Below, piece after piece: positions 26,763 through 36,717 of a stretch of DNA of 64,000 bases. The stretch lies in assembly GCF_900215335.1 (NCBI RefSeq), contig NZ_OCMT01000001.1, forward strand, positions 806,001 to 870,000. The letters are read 5' to 3'. The DNA comes from Pedobacter xixiisoli. GTDB taxonomy: Bacteria; Bacteroidota; Bacteroidia; Sphingobacteriales; Sphingobacteriaceae. The notes beneath the pieces are model-generated. The model did no database searches, was not told where the DNA came from, and worked only from the letters and a program-made list of their open reading frames with translations. Position numbers and translations under genes: made by a program. Position 1 is the first letter of the stretch. Each line of letters opens with the position of its first letter.

Positions 26763-28595
26763 CTACCATTCTGGATTTTGTACCAGTTTATTGTTCCTGT
26801 CAATCTCAGATTGCGGTATAGGCCATAGCATGTGTTTCTTCTGAAAAGCCCTAGTTTCTGATTGCGTTCTCTTGTAAAAGTTTAGATCGGTAAAGCTAGT
26901 GCCAGCGGTTACATTCATGCCGTAAATTGGTGCTGAGTCGGTTTGTTCCGCTATTTTCCAACGTTTTACGTCCCAAAGTCGGTGCTCTTCAAAAGCCAAC
27001 TCTATTCTGCGTTCGTGTCTGATCTTTTGACGCATCTGCTCTTGGTTGAGACCCGCAGGCAGAACAGGTAATCCAGCTCGTTCCCTTATCAAATTGATGT
27101 ATTTGGCAATATCTGCATTCCCTGGGTCATATTCATTTAAAGCTTCTGCATAATTGAGGTAGGTTTCGGCTAAACGGAAGAAAATCCAGGATTTAAGCAC
27201 GTGTACGCTATTCCTTACATTACTTTCAGGATGTACCATTTTCACGGTGGTGTAACCGGTATTGGAATGGTCATTGGAGCCGTTGTATCCGTCTCTGCCT
27301 GTAGCGTACAACTCTACACGGGTAATGGTTTTTCCGTCTGTACCCTTAAATATCCAGTCCATGCCATTATAGCCAATAGAAACATAGAAACGAGGTTCGC
27401 GACCTACATACATGTTGTGTATGCCTGCTTTGGTGTAGGTAGTGGCAGTGGTTGAAAAACCGTTTTCAGAATACCCCGATGCCGGATTGATGACGGGATT
27501 TGCGGTGGTACTTCCATCCGCAAATGGGCTTAAACCATTGGCCATTTCATACTCGTCCACCAATTGTTGGCTAGGTGCCAAGCCAATGTAGCCACCCAAT
27601 TGTCTAGGCGAGGCGCAACGTTCCCAACGTATATTGTCACCGGTATTGGGCCTTGCCCAAATCACTTCACTGTTCCAGCGATCTAAGAAAACATATTGAT
27701 AGGATAGATAAGGGTCAAACTGTCCATTGGACGCATTTTTTTTATAGAGGCCATTGGGCAGTTTGTCAATCAAGGCTTTCGCTGCGTCTGCCGCTCTACG
27801 CCATTTGTCTTGGTTGTAAGTTTGGCTTACTAAAGCTTTGCCGTCCTTGTTTTTTAAGTCGGCATATTCGGTATTGCCGTTCCACTGTGGACTAGCGGCA
27901 TACAATAGAACCCTAGCTTTTAAGGCTCTGGCCATTTGTGCGGTTGTTCTTCCGTATTCTGCAGCACTCACTGGGTTTTCAACCAAGATTTGCATGGCCT
28001 TATCAAGTTCTGAAACAATGAAATCCACACATTCATCATAAGAGTTTCTTGGTAACTGGATTTCAGACAGCGGTGCATCGATAGGCAAAGGTTGGTCTGG
28101 CAATAGAGGTACAGGGCCATATTGTCTCAACAACAAAAAGTAGTAAAAGGCACGCAATACCCTGGCCTGCTCCCTTGTTTGCTCGCGAAAGCCTGTGTAA
28201 CCGCCGCTGGTAGATTGCTCACATTCCGTACACTCTTCCACACGGTGAATATAGGTGCTAGCTGCTCTTATTCCTTTATAATATTTCGACCAAATATCGT
28301 AGGGCGTATTTACTGGCGACCAGTTACCGGTATTGAGCTGTTGATGAGGCCAATTGAATACCCAGTCTGCTTCGTCTGAAATAGGTGTATAGTTTACTCC
28401 ATTAGACACTAACGGATCTGGGATATAACTATAAACGTTCGCTAGATACCTGTCTGTTTCTGCTCTTAATAAAAATACCTGATCAATATTGAGCATGTCA
28501 TTAGGTTGTTTATCTAAGAATTTTTTGCAGGAGATTAAACTCATGACAGCGATAAACGCGATTATACGTATTGCATTTCTTTTCATCTTTTTCAT
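26763..28595 (-). CDS. SusD/RagB-family nutrient-binding lipoprotein
   Basis: A 610-residue surface lipoprotein that should bind a glycan and cap the adjacent SusC channel. Start ATG 28595 (MKKMKRNAIRII) is chosen, since an earlier in-frame ATG at 28628 overlaps the susC stop and would add an unsuitable N-terminus. The lipobox is SLISC, followed by CKKFLDKQPND. TPR-type helices (EQARVLRAFYYFLLLRQYG, AQMARALKARVLLYAASP) and the C-terminal family blocks (FFRLAETYLNYAEALNE, IRHERRIELAFEEHRLWDVKRW) are clear. It is paired with susC (28628-32029). No degradative enzyme is adjacent, so the substrate is not indicated. Confidence 0.93.
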   Translation of the reverse strand: MKKMKRNAIRIIAFIAVMSLISCKKFLDKQPNDMLNIDQVFLLRAETDRYLANVYSYIPDPLVSNGVNYTPISDEADWVFNWPHQQLNTGNWSPVNTPYDIWSKYYKGIRAASTYIHRVEECTECEQSTSGGYTGFREQTREQARVLRAFYYFLLLRQYGPVPLLPDQPLPIDAPLSEIQLPRNSYDECVDFIVSELDKAMQILVENPVSAAEYGRTTAQMARALKARVLLYAASPQWNGNTEYADLKNKDGKALVSQTYNQDKWRRAADAAKALIDKLPNGLYKKNASNGQFDPYLSYQYVFLDRWNSEVIWARPNTGDNIRWERCASPRQLGGYIGLAPSQQLVDEYEMANGLSPFADGSTTANPVINPASGYSENGFSTTATTYTKAGIHNMYVGREPRFYVSIGYNGMDWIFKGTDGKTITRVELYATGRDGYNGSNDHSNTGYTTVKMVHPESNVRNSVHVLKSWIFFRLAETYLNYAEALNEYDPGNADIAKYINLIRERAGLPVLPAGLNQEQMRQKIRHERRIELAFEEHRLWDVKRWKIAEQTDSAPIYGMNVTAGTSFTDLNFYKRTQSETRAFQKKHMLWPIPQSEIDRNNKLVQNPEW

Positions 28596-28627
28596 CGTTT
28601 GTTTTCCAATTTTATTAATTGAACACA

Positions 28628-31600
28628 TTATAGATTAAGGTTTAGACCAAAATTGAAAGTCTTTTGGATGGGATAGGCAGCGCCATTCGCACTTCCCAAC
28701 TCCGGGTCCCAAAAATCAAACTTGCTCCATGTATGTAAATTGAGACCGTTAATATATAAGCGAAGTGTGTTTATTTTGAGTTTTTTTGTAAGCGATTTTG
28801 GAATGGTATAGCCCAGCTCTGCCGTTTTTAAACGGATATAACTGCCATCTCTTTGCCACCAGGTAGAAGACTGATAGTTGTTGGTGTTATCGCCAAAAGA
28901 TAACCTCGGGAACAGTACATCCTGTCTTGGGTTTTCTGGTGTCCATCTATCTATTGCATTGATGTTCACGTTGCCATTTAGACCGCCAGCTTGAAAAGGA
29001 AACCATCCGGTACCACCTAGATTGAAGCTCGCACCGCCATTGCCCTGAAAGAATACAGATACATCGAAACCCTTGTAGGCTAAGGTAGTGCCAAAGCCAT
29101 AAATAGACTCAGGCACCGACGGATTGCCGATAGCAATCGCATCAAATGAGTTCACCACCCCGTCATTGTTGTAATCCTGATATTTGATATCTCCTGGTCT
29201 GACGGTACCGAACTGCTGTTTAGGAGAATTGGCAATCTCATCCTGATCTTTAAATAAACCTAAGGCCACTAAACCAAATGGTTGATTGTATCGCTTGCCC
29301 ACACGGTTTTGATAGGTGTACATATAATCGGGTTGATCGGTATTGATCAATTTATTGCGAGCAAAGGTATAGTTGCCTCTAAACGAAACATCGACTTGGC
29401 CCAGTTGTGCACGGTATTCTAACGTAGCTTCAAAACCTTTGTTTTCAAACTCGCCCAAATTTCCGAATGGATTATTTTGCAGACCTAAAATGGCTGGTAG
29501 GGCGGCACGTTGAAGAAATATGCCTTCGCGATGACGTTTGAATACATCGGCCTGTAAATTAAAGCCTTTCAGGAACCGCATCTCTAGGCCGAGATTAGTC
29601 TCTCTTTCACGTTCCCACGTTAGGTTGGCTCCCCATTGGTCTTCTCCACGTCCGCCAACTGCGGTATTGGCATCTATACCAAAGGTGTAACCTCCATTAC
29701 CACCACCTACTGTTGTGAGATAAGCAAATCTTCGGCCTCCAATTTGGTCGTTACCTTTAATCCCGTAAGAACCTCTAAACTTTAAGTATTGGATGGCTTT
29801 GATATTATTCTTAAAAAACGGTTCTTCTGATACAATCCAACCTAAGGCCGCTGCGGGGAAGAAGCCAAAGCGATTGCCTTCTTGAAAATTTTCTGATCCG
29901 TTATAGCCTGCGCTCAGCTCTAGAAAATATCTGTTGTTGTAACCGTAAGACAACCTAGAGACTAAACCTTGCAATCTGAAAGGAAGAGAACTAATGGCAT
30001 TAGTGGCGTCAGCATCTTGATAGTCTTGCTGGTTATAAAGTAAAAGACCTTTTACGTTATGTTTTCCAAAAGTACGGTTGTAATCGATATTGGCTTGTAT
30101 ATAGATACGACGGTTACCTCCTGAAGCCTTTGAAAAATTTAAATCTGCTTTACCTGTTACTAGTCTAGTTAAGATCAAGTTTCCCTGCGCATCTCTTCCA
30201 GTTGGAAAATATTTATCCACCTGATCGTTGTTTACCAGATAATTCCTCGTTTGGTTGATATTATGATAATTATAACCATCGAATGCGAATTTGGCTTGTG
30301 CATTTAAGCCTTTTACGAGTTTAGAGAAATCGTGTTTTAGGGTAAGGTCAGACTGAATGTTGTTTCTCCATTCTGTTCTAAATCCAGTTCCGGTTAACTG
30401 TCCATACGGATTAATCAAACTGCTGATACCGCCATAAACTGATTTAGATGGATCGGCGGGATCAGGATAAGTAGGAGAGTAGCCTATTGGTGTATTTTGT
30501 TGGATAGTATTCCAAATTGTTCCGCTAGCAGTTCCAGGATAGTTAGAGGTTATTAAGATGCCACCAAGACCCAAACTCAATTCCGTATATTTTGTTAGGT
30601 TCAGATCCACATTTGCACGGAAGTTGTAACGTTTTAGTTTTGCATTGGTATTGTAGGCATTCAAATTATCACCCCTCCAAATGCCATCCTCTTGGTAATA
30701 TCCTGCCGAGACAAAATATTTAGCCATATCGCTACCACCAGTAATGTTCAAGTTAGCTCGTTGATTTGCAGCTCGATCTTTCAACATCATCTCCATCCAG
30801 TTCACATTCGGATACAGGTAAGGATCTTCACCGGATCTGTACTTTTCAATGATAGCAGGCGTGTAAGGTGATGCAAAACTAGGGTTTGTGGCTAGCTGCG
30901 CCTCGTTATACAGGGTTAGCCAAGTTGCACCGTCTACATATGATGGTAGCTGGGTAGGCTTGTTGGTGCCATTTTCCAACTTAAAACTGATGTTTGCTTT
31001 TTGCACTGCTCCTCGTCGTGTAGTTACTAAAATAACTCCATTGGCACCACGTACCCCATACACCGAAGTTGCAGCTGCATCTTTCAGTACCGAAAAGGTT
31101 TCAATCTCTTCAGGCTCGATGTTGCCCAACGGTCGTTCTACTCCGTCAATTAATACCAATGGACTGGCACCGGCACCAAAAGTGCTGATACCTCTGATCC
31201 AAAACTGAGCATCGTCATATCCAGGTTCGCCACCTCTTTGTACAGAGATTAGACCAGATACCTTGCCCGCCAAAGCGTTGGTGAGCGACCTTGGTGCAGC
31301 TTGTTTAACGTCTCTTACGTTTACCGTAGAAATAGACGCTACCAAACTTTCTTTCTTTTGTGTTCCGAAGGCTACAACTGCAACTTCATCTAAACTGCTA
31401 ACATCCGGTTCTAAAATTACGTTAAGGTTTCTACGTGTATCAATTGCGATTTCTTGCGTTTTGTAACCTATGTATTTGAATATCAATGTTTCTCTGCCTG
31501 TATTAACATCGATCTTATAATTTCCAGATACATCAGAAACGGTGCTTCGGTCTGCACCTTTTACAATAACACCTACGCCTGGTAAAGGATCTCCTTTTTC

Positions 31601-32029
31601 GTCAGTAATTTTTCCCGTTACCTGCATGTCTTGAATGCGTTCGCTTTGGTTAGCAGGCAGATTAGCTTTAACATTTCTACTAAGATTTCGAATAACAATG
31701 ACATCACCCGAAACTTCATAGCTTAGTTTCGTACCACTTAACAAACCTTTCAATACGTCTGAAAGCATTTTTTGTTGGTATTTTGCATTGATCTTGTTGC
31801 CAATGTCAATTAAATCGGCACTGTAAACAAAATTGAGTTGGTATTTCTGTTCCAGCTTATCGAGTATAGTCTTTAGCTCAACCCCAGTTTCGTTGAGACT
31901 TACCTTTCTATCCATGATAGGCTGTGCACTACTTTCTTTGGCAAAGGTTGTCCCTAATAGACAAAGGGCAATGATTAACTGTAAAAAACTTATTTTCATG
32001 ATTTTTACGAGTAGAGGTTTATATTTCAT
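28628..32029 (-). CDS. SusC/RagA-family TonB-dependent receptor with STN signalling domain
   Basis: A 1133-residue outer-membrane transporter. Signal peptide near residues 11-36 (MKISFLQLIIALCLLGTTFAKESSAQ). An STN domain (about 45-115: LKTILDKLEQKYQLNFVYSADL) can contact the FecR-type anti-sigma protein. Then a carboxypeptidase-regulatory domain (about 135-215), a TonB box region, the plug (SGLISVQRGGEPGYDDAQFWIRG, VLKDAAATSVYGVRGANGVILVTT) and the barrel to NFGLNLNL. The STN domain together with the upstream sigma/FecR genes indicates trans-envelope signalling: substrate binding frees the sigma factor, which then activates this operon. Substrate unknown. Confidence 0.94.
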   Translation of the reverse strand: MKYKPLLVKIMKISFLQLIIALCLLGTTFAKESSAQPIMDRKVSLNETGVELKTILDKLEQKYQLNFVYSADLIDIGNKINAKYQQKMLSDVLKGLLSGTKLSYEVSGDVIVIRNLSRNVKANLPANQSERIQDMQVTGKITDEKGDPLPGVGVIVKGADRSTVSDVSGNYKIDVNTGRETLIFKYIGYKTQEIAIDTRRNLNVILEPDVSSLDEVAVVAFGTQKKESLVASISTVNVRDVKQAAPRSLTNALAGKVSGLISVQRGGEPGYDDAQFWIRGISTFGAGASPLVLIDGVERPLGNIEPEEIETFSVLKDAAATSVYGVRGANGVILVTTRRGAVQKANISFKLENGTNKPTQLPSYVDGATWLTLYNEAQLATNPSFASPYTPAIIEKYRSGEDPYLYPNVNWMEMMLKDRAANQRANLNITGGSDMAKYFVSAGYYQEDGIWRGDNLNAYNTNAKLKRYNFRANVDLNLTKYTELSLGLGGILITSNYPGTASGTIWNTIQQNTPIGYSPTYPDPADPSKSVYGGISSLINPYGQLTGTGFRTEWRNNIQSDLTLKHDFSKLVKGLNAQAKFAFDGYNYHNINQTRNYLVNNDQVDKYFPTGRDAQGNLILTRLVTGKADLNFSKASGGNRRIYIQANIDYNRTFGKHNVKGLLLYNQQDYQDADATNAISSLPFRLQGLVSRLSYGYNNRYFLELSAGYNGSENFQEGNRFGFFPAAALGWIVSEEPFFKNNIKAIQYLKFRGSYGIKGNDQIGGRRFAYLTTVGGGNGGYTFGIDANTAVGGRGEDQWGANLTWERERETNLGLEMRFLKGFNLQADVFKRHREGIFLQRAALPAILGLQNNPFGNLGEFENKGFEATLEYRAQLGQVDVSFRGNYTFARNKLINTDQPDYMYTYQNRVGKRYNQPFGLVALGLFKDQDEIANSPKQQFGTVRPGDIKYQDYNNDGVVNSFDAIAIGNPSVPESIYGFGTTLAYKGFDVSVFFQGNGGASFNLGGTGWFPFQAGGLNGNVNINAIDRWTPENPRQDVLFPRLSFGDNTNNYQSSTWWQRDGSYIRLKTAELGYTIPKSLTKKLKINTLRLYINGLNLHTWSKFDFWDPELGSANGAAYPIQKTFNFGLNLNL

Positions 32030-32039
32030 ACTTAGTTTT

Positions 32040-32163
32040 TAGGTTAATATTCAGTGTTAATTTGGCAATAGAAGCCTTAGCTCAGCCCTTGGCTAAGCGA
32101 TAAAAGATGCGAATCGTTTAATAGGAAAGGCAATAAATGGATCATCCATACGCGAATATGGAT
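32040..32163 (-). repeat. Leader element A (upstream of susC)
   Basis: This element lies between fecR and susC. Bases 32040-32060 are identical to 33517-33537 (21 bases), and GCGAATCGTT (32109-32118) is shared with 33554-33563. A hairpin at 32144-32163 (ATCCATA / TATGGAT) has the loop CGCGAA. A second inverted repeat, CTTAGC / GCTAAG, lies at about 32076-32097. Copy B sits in the gap before fecR. The same loop on different stems suggests a structured RNA or DNA element rather than chance. Confidence 0.6.
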
Positions 32164-32225
32164 TTCCCATTTCTTGGAAATTAGGAATCTCTGGTGTTCA
32201 TAAGTTTAATTTGGTTTGTTTGGAT

Positions 32226-33293
32226 TTATTGATGTTCTTTTTCGATGATGATCATGCCGTCTGGAAAGCTACAATCAGCATTGATAGCCTTACAGATTAA
32301 CTTAACTTTCTCATCTAATGGTCTATCTGAGAGCGATGCGGTTATCTTCATATTTCCGTACATGTGCTTGTCGTATTGGATTTCCACACCGTAGGCCATT
32401 TCCAGTTTTTCGATAATTTCAGCTAATGGGGCATTGTGGAATGAGAAGGTTTTTTCGATGACGGGAGTACTTAAAGGAAGTGGCGAATGAAGCTGTTTCT
32501 TTTTAAATGACGTATTATGTTGCTGAAAGGTGAGTTCTTCGTTAGGAAGTAGAAACACTGACTTTTGTTGATTGATATCTTTATTCATGGATACACTTAC
32601 TCTGCCTGTGGTTACAGACACTTTTGCATACTCATCATCGTCAAAAGCCTCTACAGAAAAGCTGGTGCCAAGAACTTTAGTGGTAATCTCTTTGGTTTGA
32701 ACTAAAAACGGCTTGCTCTTATTGTGCGCTATTTCAAAAAATGCTTCTCCGCTTAGTTGTACGACTCTTTGCTTATCGTTAAAAACATTTGGAAAGGTTA
32801 ACGTAGAGCCAGGCTGGAGTATGGCAAGGCTACCATCACTTAAGCGTACTATTTTTGGTTTATTAGAATTATTTTCGGCTTGATTTAGATTTTTTTCGAT
32901 CGATATCTGCTGGTAGATACCTGTTGTGGTTTCATTTTTAACGATATATACCCACAAACCAGCTGAAATGAATAAAAGTAATATAGCTGCTACTTTTGTC
33001 CATGATTGCTTATAAATCTTAAGCCTTGGTTTATTTTGTAGCTCGCTTGTTCTTAGTGCTATTTCTGCTGACATTGAAGCAATTTCCTCATTAGATAGCT
33101 TGGTTTTAGGTAGATTGACAGTGATACCAGAAACAATGTTGAAAGCAATAGCAATGTTTTTTTGCTGTTCTGGATGTTCTAAAAGCCATTTATCCCAAAA
33201 ATCAATACTTTCAGGTGTTCGTTCACGTACCCAAGTAATGAAAAAATCGTCATAGATGAAATCATTGACTTCGTAATTAGTGTAGTCGTTCAT
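32226..33293 (-). CDS. FecR-family anti-sigma factor
   Basis: A 355-residue inner-membrane regulator. The N-terminal cytoplasmic part (about 1-95) holds the helical sigma-binding region. One membrane segment lies at about 100-118 (VAAILLLFISAGLWVYIV). The periplasmic FecR domain includes VRLSDGSLAILQPGSTLTFP and VQLSGEAFFEIAHN, and ends with a DUF4974-like block (LAEIIEKLEMAYGVEIQYD). It should hold the sigma factor encoded upstream until SusC signals via its STN domain. A palindrome TTAACTGA / TCAGTTAA at 33376-33398 lies about 80 bases upstream of the start and could be regulatory. Confidence 0.93.
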   Translation of the reverse strand: MNDYTNYEVNDFIYDDFFITWVRERTPESIDFWDKWLLEHPEQQKNIAIAFNIVSGITVNLPKTKLSNEEIASMSAEIALRTSELQNKPRLKIYKQSWTKVAAILLLFISAGLWVYIVKNETTTGIYQQISIEKNLNQAENNSNKPKIVRLSDGSLAILQPGSTLTFPNVFNDKQRVVQLSGEAFFEIAHNKSKPFLVQTKEITTKVLGTSFSVEAFDDDEYAKVSVTTGRVSVSMNKDINQQKSVFLLPNEELTFQQHNTSFKKKQLHSPLPLSTPVIEKTFSFHNAPLAEIIEKLEMAYGVEIQYDKHMYGNMKITASLSDRPLDEKVKLICKAINADCSFPDGMIIIEKEHQ

Positions 33294-33516
33294 TTGATTT
33301 ACTTTGGTTTAAGTAGATAAGCAATTGCTATGCTGATATTACCCTATTTCTTTAGTTTTATTTTTTAAATTATGTTTAACTGATTGATTTTCAGTTAAAA
33401 TATTTTTTTTATTTTGGTTTAATACTGTTTTAACTGAATGGTTATTCTTCATTTTTTTAAGATAGGGAATACGTTTTCCGGATTTCATTAGCTAGCTATT
33501 ATTTCATAGCTTTGAG

Positions 33517-33606
33517 TAGGTTAATATTCAGTGTTAACTCGCCAATCAATGACGCGAATCGTTGAAGGTAAAATAAAGGCCGTTGTACGCGAATACATCG
33601 GCCTTT
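33517..33606 (-). repeat. Leader element B (upstream of fecR), includes a strong hairpin
   Basis: Second copy of the element at 32040-32163, placed between the sigma factor and fecR. It shares the 21-base block (33517-33537) and GCGAATCGTT. Its hairpin, 33575-33606, pairs AAAGGCCG with CGGCCTTT and, after a T-T mismatch, TGTA with TACA, again with loop CGCGAA. It starts about 30 bases past the sigma-factor stop and could act as its terminator; the 343-base gap otherwise holds only the small palindrome at 33376-33398. Confidence 0.65.
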
Positions 33607-33636
33607 TTTACATCTTTTTTTAAAGAAATTGATTTG

Positions 33637-34230
33637 CTATTGCTGAATAGGTAGAAAGTAAATGGCCAGTAAATAACTCCAATCTTTACGGAAATTATGA
33701 TATGCTTTTTGAAGCAGGTTATGGACAGATTGCTTACTGATCTGCATAATAGTTGAAATTTCATCGAAGTTTAAATTTTCATAGAACCTTAGGTACATAA
33801 TTTCACGCTGTCTACCAGGAAGCCGATTTAAAACACTTTTAATTCTTGAAGAAAGTTCTTGGGTTTCTAAATCGACGATTAATTGATGTTCGATATTAAA
33901 CTCAACAGCGAACTGATAGTCTTCCTCTAGGGGCAGGTTTTTATTCCATTTAGGTGCTTCTCTAAAAATACGTAACCTCACAGACTTGAAAAGATACCAT
34001 TTTATAGAATTGGTTCCATTAATGGAATTACGCCTATTCCAAAGTTCTATGAAGACCTCTTGTACGCAGTCTTTTACAAAATCGTGATCAGTGTATATCC
34101 TGTAACCATAATTGAATAATGAGTTGGAGTAGGTATGGATAAAATAAGCATAGGCCGTTTTGTCACCATTTCTAAAAAGGTTCCATAGCTCCATTTCCTT
34201 GCTGGTAGTCCTGCTGGTTTCCATTTGCAA
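33637..34230 (-). CDS. ECF sigma-70 factor
   Basis: A 197-residue sigma factor (MQMETSRTT; ATG 34224 is an equally good start). Region 2 is seen in FNYGYRIYTDHDFVKDCVQEVFIELWNRR. Region 4 is LPGRQREIMYLRFYENLNFDEISTIMQISKQSVHNLLQKAYHNFR. It is of the type that pairs with FecR in Bacteroidetes polysaccharide loci. FecR follows on the same strand, then SusC with an STN domain, completing a cell-surface signalling set. Confidence 0.93.
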   Translation of the reverse strand: MQMETSRTTSKEMELWNLFRNGDKTAYAYFIHTYSNSLFNYGYRIYTDHDFVKDCVQEVFIELWNRRNSINGTNSIKWYLFKSVRLRIFREAPKWNKNLPLEEDYQFAVEFNIEHQLIVDLETQELSSRIKSVLNRLPGRQREIMYLRFYENLNFDEISTIMQISKQSVHNLLQKAYHNFRKDWSYLLAIYFLPIQQ

Positions 34231-35326
34231 GATTTTACCTGTTTAGTTTAAATAAGTTTGATGTCAGGGATTCAGTAAAATGAGAACTCTTTACAGGTGG
34301 GATAAACATCATTACTGCTGTTTTATAATCAGTAAATGATTTTATTACTTTTTTCATAATTGGGTTATGTTGGTTAGACTTAATCTCAAGGTAAGATAAA
34401 GATATGTCTACTAAACTGTTGAACCTTTGTACATAATTAAACCATTTCTGTACAAAATTTACCAATAGGACCAATTTATTAGCAATTATAAACTTTATAA
34501 AGTAAAGGTATCAGCCATCTGCCGCCTCGTTCTAGGGTTACTGGTCGTTGTTATTGTTTTGTGTTTTAGTTTGTGAAATTCATCGCATTGATTGTGACCT
34601 TTTTTCAACCCTTACATCTCATCGATTAGCTGAGATTAGACTTTTGACGGAGTTAAAATATATGTATACTACACAACTAATCGATGCCTTGATGATGTAT
34701 TATAGACTTGATTTGCTTAACGATAAGGAATTTGAAGAGCTTTCGTGACAGATCTTGGAGATTGAAATAGATCAGAGAATCATCAATACAACTATATGCA
34801 TAATTGGCCGTGGTAACTGCGGCAAAAGAACTATTCGTTACTTGACCAATTGCAAGAAAAGTTTGGAGTAACAACTGTTTGAAGTAAACTGACAAAAGTC
34901 CGCCATTTCAAAACACTTTATAGATAAAGGCTAGAAGAAAGAATGGATAATATAGTCCAGTATTCTTCAAATAAAGGTCTCGATATATGAAGGTTATATG
35001 TTTGATATCGAATTGATAGTGGTGAGTAGAAATTATGATTTTTTAAATGTGGTCACGCAACTCGCGTTTCTTTCATAATAAATTCTAAATTAATTCCCAA
35101 GTTTTTGGTTCAAAGCTTGTACGCTAAATGTTATAAAAATTTTTTAAGATTGAATCATCTGATAATTTTCTGATTATTTTAAAAAATCTTTTGACCTTAA
35201 CTCCTTCACTATTGGCTCGATAAGCCGCAAAAAAGTTTTCTAGGTACTGAAGGTATTTCTGTTGTACTGTACTTGGAGAATTAGTCGTGCACTAATTCTA
35301 ACCTTACCTGGTGGAACGTGTATTGA
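34231..35326. other. Intergenic stretch, no gene recognised
   Basis: About 1.1 kb of AT-rich sequence upstream of the sigma factor. Short ORFs on both strands (34235-34474 minus, 34548-34748 plus, 34677-34895 minus) overlap one another or lack protein-like composition. It should contain the sigma-factor promoter, but I could not identify a convincing TAnnTTTG element. No large repeat seen. Confidence 0.4.
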
Positions 35327-36229
35327 TCATTTGAAGGATCGTCTGAATGATTGTGGTGTTAAAGAAGTTTTAATCTTGAAAAGTTTACTAAAACTCTGAG
35401 AATGGCTAAAACCCAATCCATAGGCGATTTCACTAACGGAAAGATTAGTTGTCGACAACTTTTCCTTTCCTGCTGCTATAATCTTGTCATGGATATGTTG
35501 TTGGGTATTTTGTCCAGTGAAGATCCGCAGCATGTTGCTCAAATAACTTTTCGAAACCCTAAGCTCATCTGCGACAAACTGGACTGTGGGAAGCCCTTTT
35601 GTAATCAGGTCATCCTGATCGAAATAACCATTTAACAGTTTTTCGAGACGTTCCAAGATCTGATGGTTGGCTTTTTCCCTGATAAGGAACTGGCGGTTGT
35701 AGAAACGCTCAGAATAATTTAGCAGGGTTTCCAGATGTGAGATAATGATCTGTTTACTAAAATTGTCAAGGTTAGTTTGGCACTCTTGAAGGATGTTTCC
35801 GATGATCCCATTGAGGATAGCCTCTTCTTTCCCAGAAAGAAATAGGGCTTCGCTTACAGAGTAGCCAAAAAAATCAAAGCGTTTGATCCCCTGTGCAAGT
35901 GACGTATTCCAAAGGAAATCCGGATGGACCAGCAGTAGCCAGCCAGCCACTTCTGGACTGTCTTTAGCCGAGAGACTGAATACCTGTCCGGGTGCCATAA
36001 AGAACATAGTTCCTTTATCAAAATCATATTCCTGCTGCCCGTATCTGAGACTGATATTCAAACTTCGTTTGATACAAATAGAATAAAAATTAATAACGGT
36101 GCTCTGGATAGTCTGGCCCGCGGGGACATTCTGCAGATCTACTACGCTTATCAAAGGATGCTGAGGTTCTGGGAAGCCTCGTAAACGATGATATTCACCA
36201 ATCGTTTTAATTCTGTCGTCTGTCCTCAT
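35327..36229 (-). CDS. AraC-family transcriptional regulator
   Basis: A 300-residue regulator from ATG 36229 (MRTDDRIKTIGEYHRL); the frame is open to 36421 but that part overlaps the neighbouring gene. An N-terminal cupin-like sensing domain (about 25-150: FDKGTMFFMAPGQVFSLSA) is followed by the AraC double HTH, with VQFVADELRVSKSYLSNMLRIFTGQNTQQHIHDKII and LSVSEIAYGLGFSHSQSFSKLFK. It lies one base after the end of the DUF5519-like gene, so the two are co-transcribed. Likely targets are neighbours such as the SDR gene or a locus elsewhere. Confidence 0.88.
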   Translation of the reverse strand: MRTDDRIKTIGEYHRLRGFPEPQHPLISVVDLQNVPAGQTIQSTVINFYSICIKRSLNISLRYGQQEYDFDKGTMFFMAPGQVFSLSAKDSPEVAGWLLLVHPDFLWNTSLAQGIKRFDFFGYSVSEALFLSGKEEAILNGIIGNILQECQTNLDNFSKQIIISHLETLLNYSERFYNRQFLIREKANHQILERLEKLLNGYFDQDDLITKGLPTVQFVADELRVSKSYLSNMLRIFTGQNTQQHIHDKIIAAGKEKLSTTNLSVSEIAYGLGFSHSQSFSKLFKIKTSLTPQSFRRSFK

Positions 36230-36230
36230 A

Positions 36231-36632
36231 TTATTTCCAATAAATCGATGACAAACTTTCGGGAAGGGCAGCAAGCTCCTCTTCCGAGATATTTCGTACT
36301 CCCGTACGCTCATATTCCATCTTAACCATATGGACAAGATAGGAAAAACGTAGCAAGTGGACTGCGAATGATAGCTGCCGTTCGCTGGATAGGTGGTATG
36401 TGATGCTCGTGTTTGGAACATATCTGTGCTTTTGTACCAAATCTTTTTTCAACAATTCTGCCTTTACCTGCTCGGTGAAGGCAATGTCGAGATCCCCGTT
36501 CTGGTGTATATGTCCAAATTCCTCGCCAAGGAATAAAAATGTTTTTGCATCAAAATCGCCCGTTCTTACATTTGTATCATCCCATTGCAAAACAATACTT
36601 TCCAATTGGGTTATGATTTGATATTTATCCAT
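36231..36632 (-). CDS. DUF5519-like (luciferase-domain) small protein
   Basis: A 133-residue soluble protein with FLGEEFGHIHQNGDLDIAFTEQVKAELLKKDLVQKHRYV followed by a conserved-looking LSFAVHLLRFSYLV helix. The E-x-GHIH...D-I-x-F pattern resembles the DUF5519 family. The biochemical role of that family is not known to me. It directly precedes the AraC regulator in one transcript and lies 85 bases downstream of the SDR gene. Assigned by pattern only. Confidence 0.6.
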   Translation of the reverse strand: MDKYQIITQLESIVLQWDDTNVRTGDFDAKTFLFLGEEFGHIHQNGDLDIAFTEQVKAELLKKDLVQKHRYVPNTSITYHLSSERQLSFAVHLLRFSYLVHMVKMEYERTGVRNISEEELAALPESLSSIYWK

Positions 36633-36717
36633 TACTCAGCTAATTATTATCTTTAGTACGTTACTAAATAGGTATTCTGGAAGGATGCTAATGCTATGCC
36701 AAGTAACTACTTGTCTA

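Noticed and set aside
26543..26803. Minus-strand 86-codon ORF over the susD end
   Set aside because: It starts inside susD, spans its terminator and has no recognisable feature.
27199..27209. CGTGTACGC resembling the LacI operator core
   Set aside because: It lies inside the susD coding sequence, lacks the second half-site and differs in the last core base; likely chance.
34548..34895. Small ORFs on both strands upstream of the sigma factor
   Set aside because: They overlap one another, are AT-driven and lack protein-like patterns.
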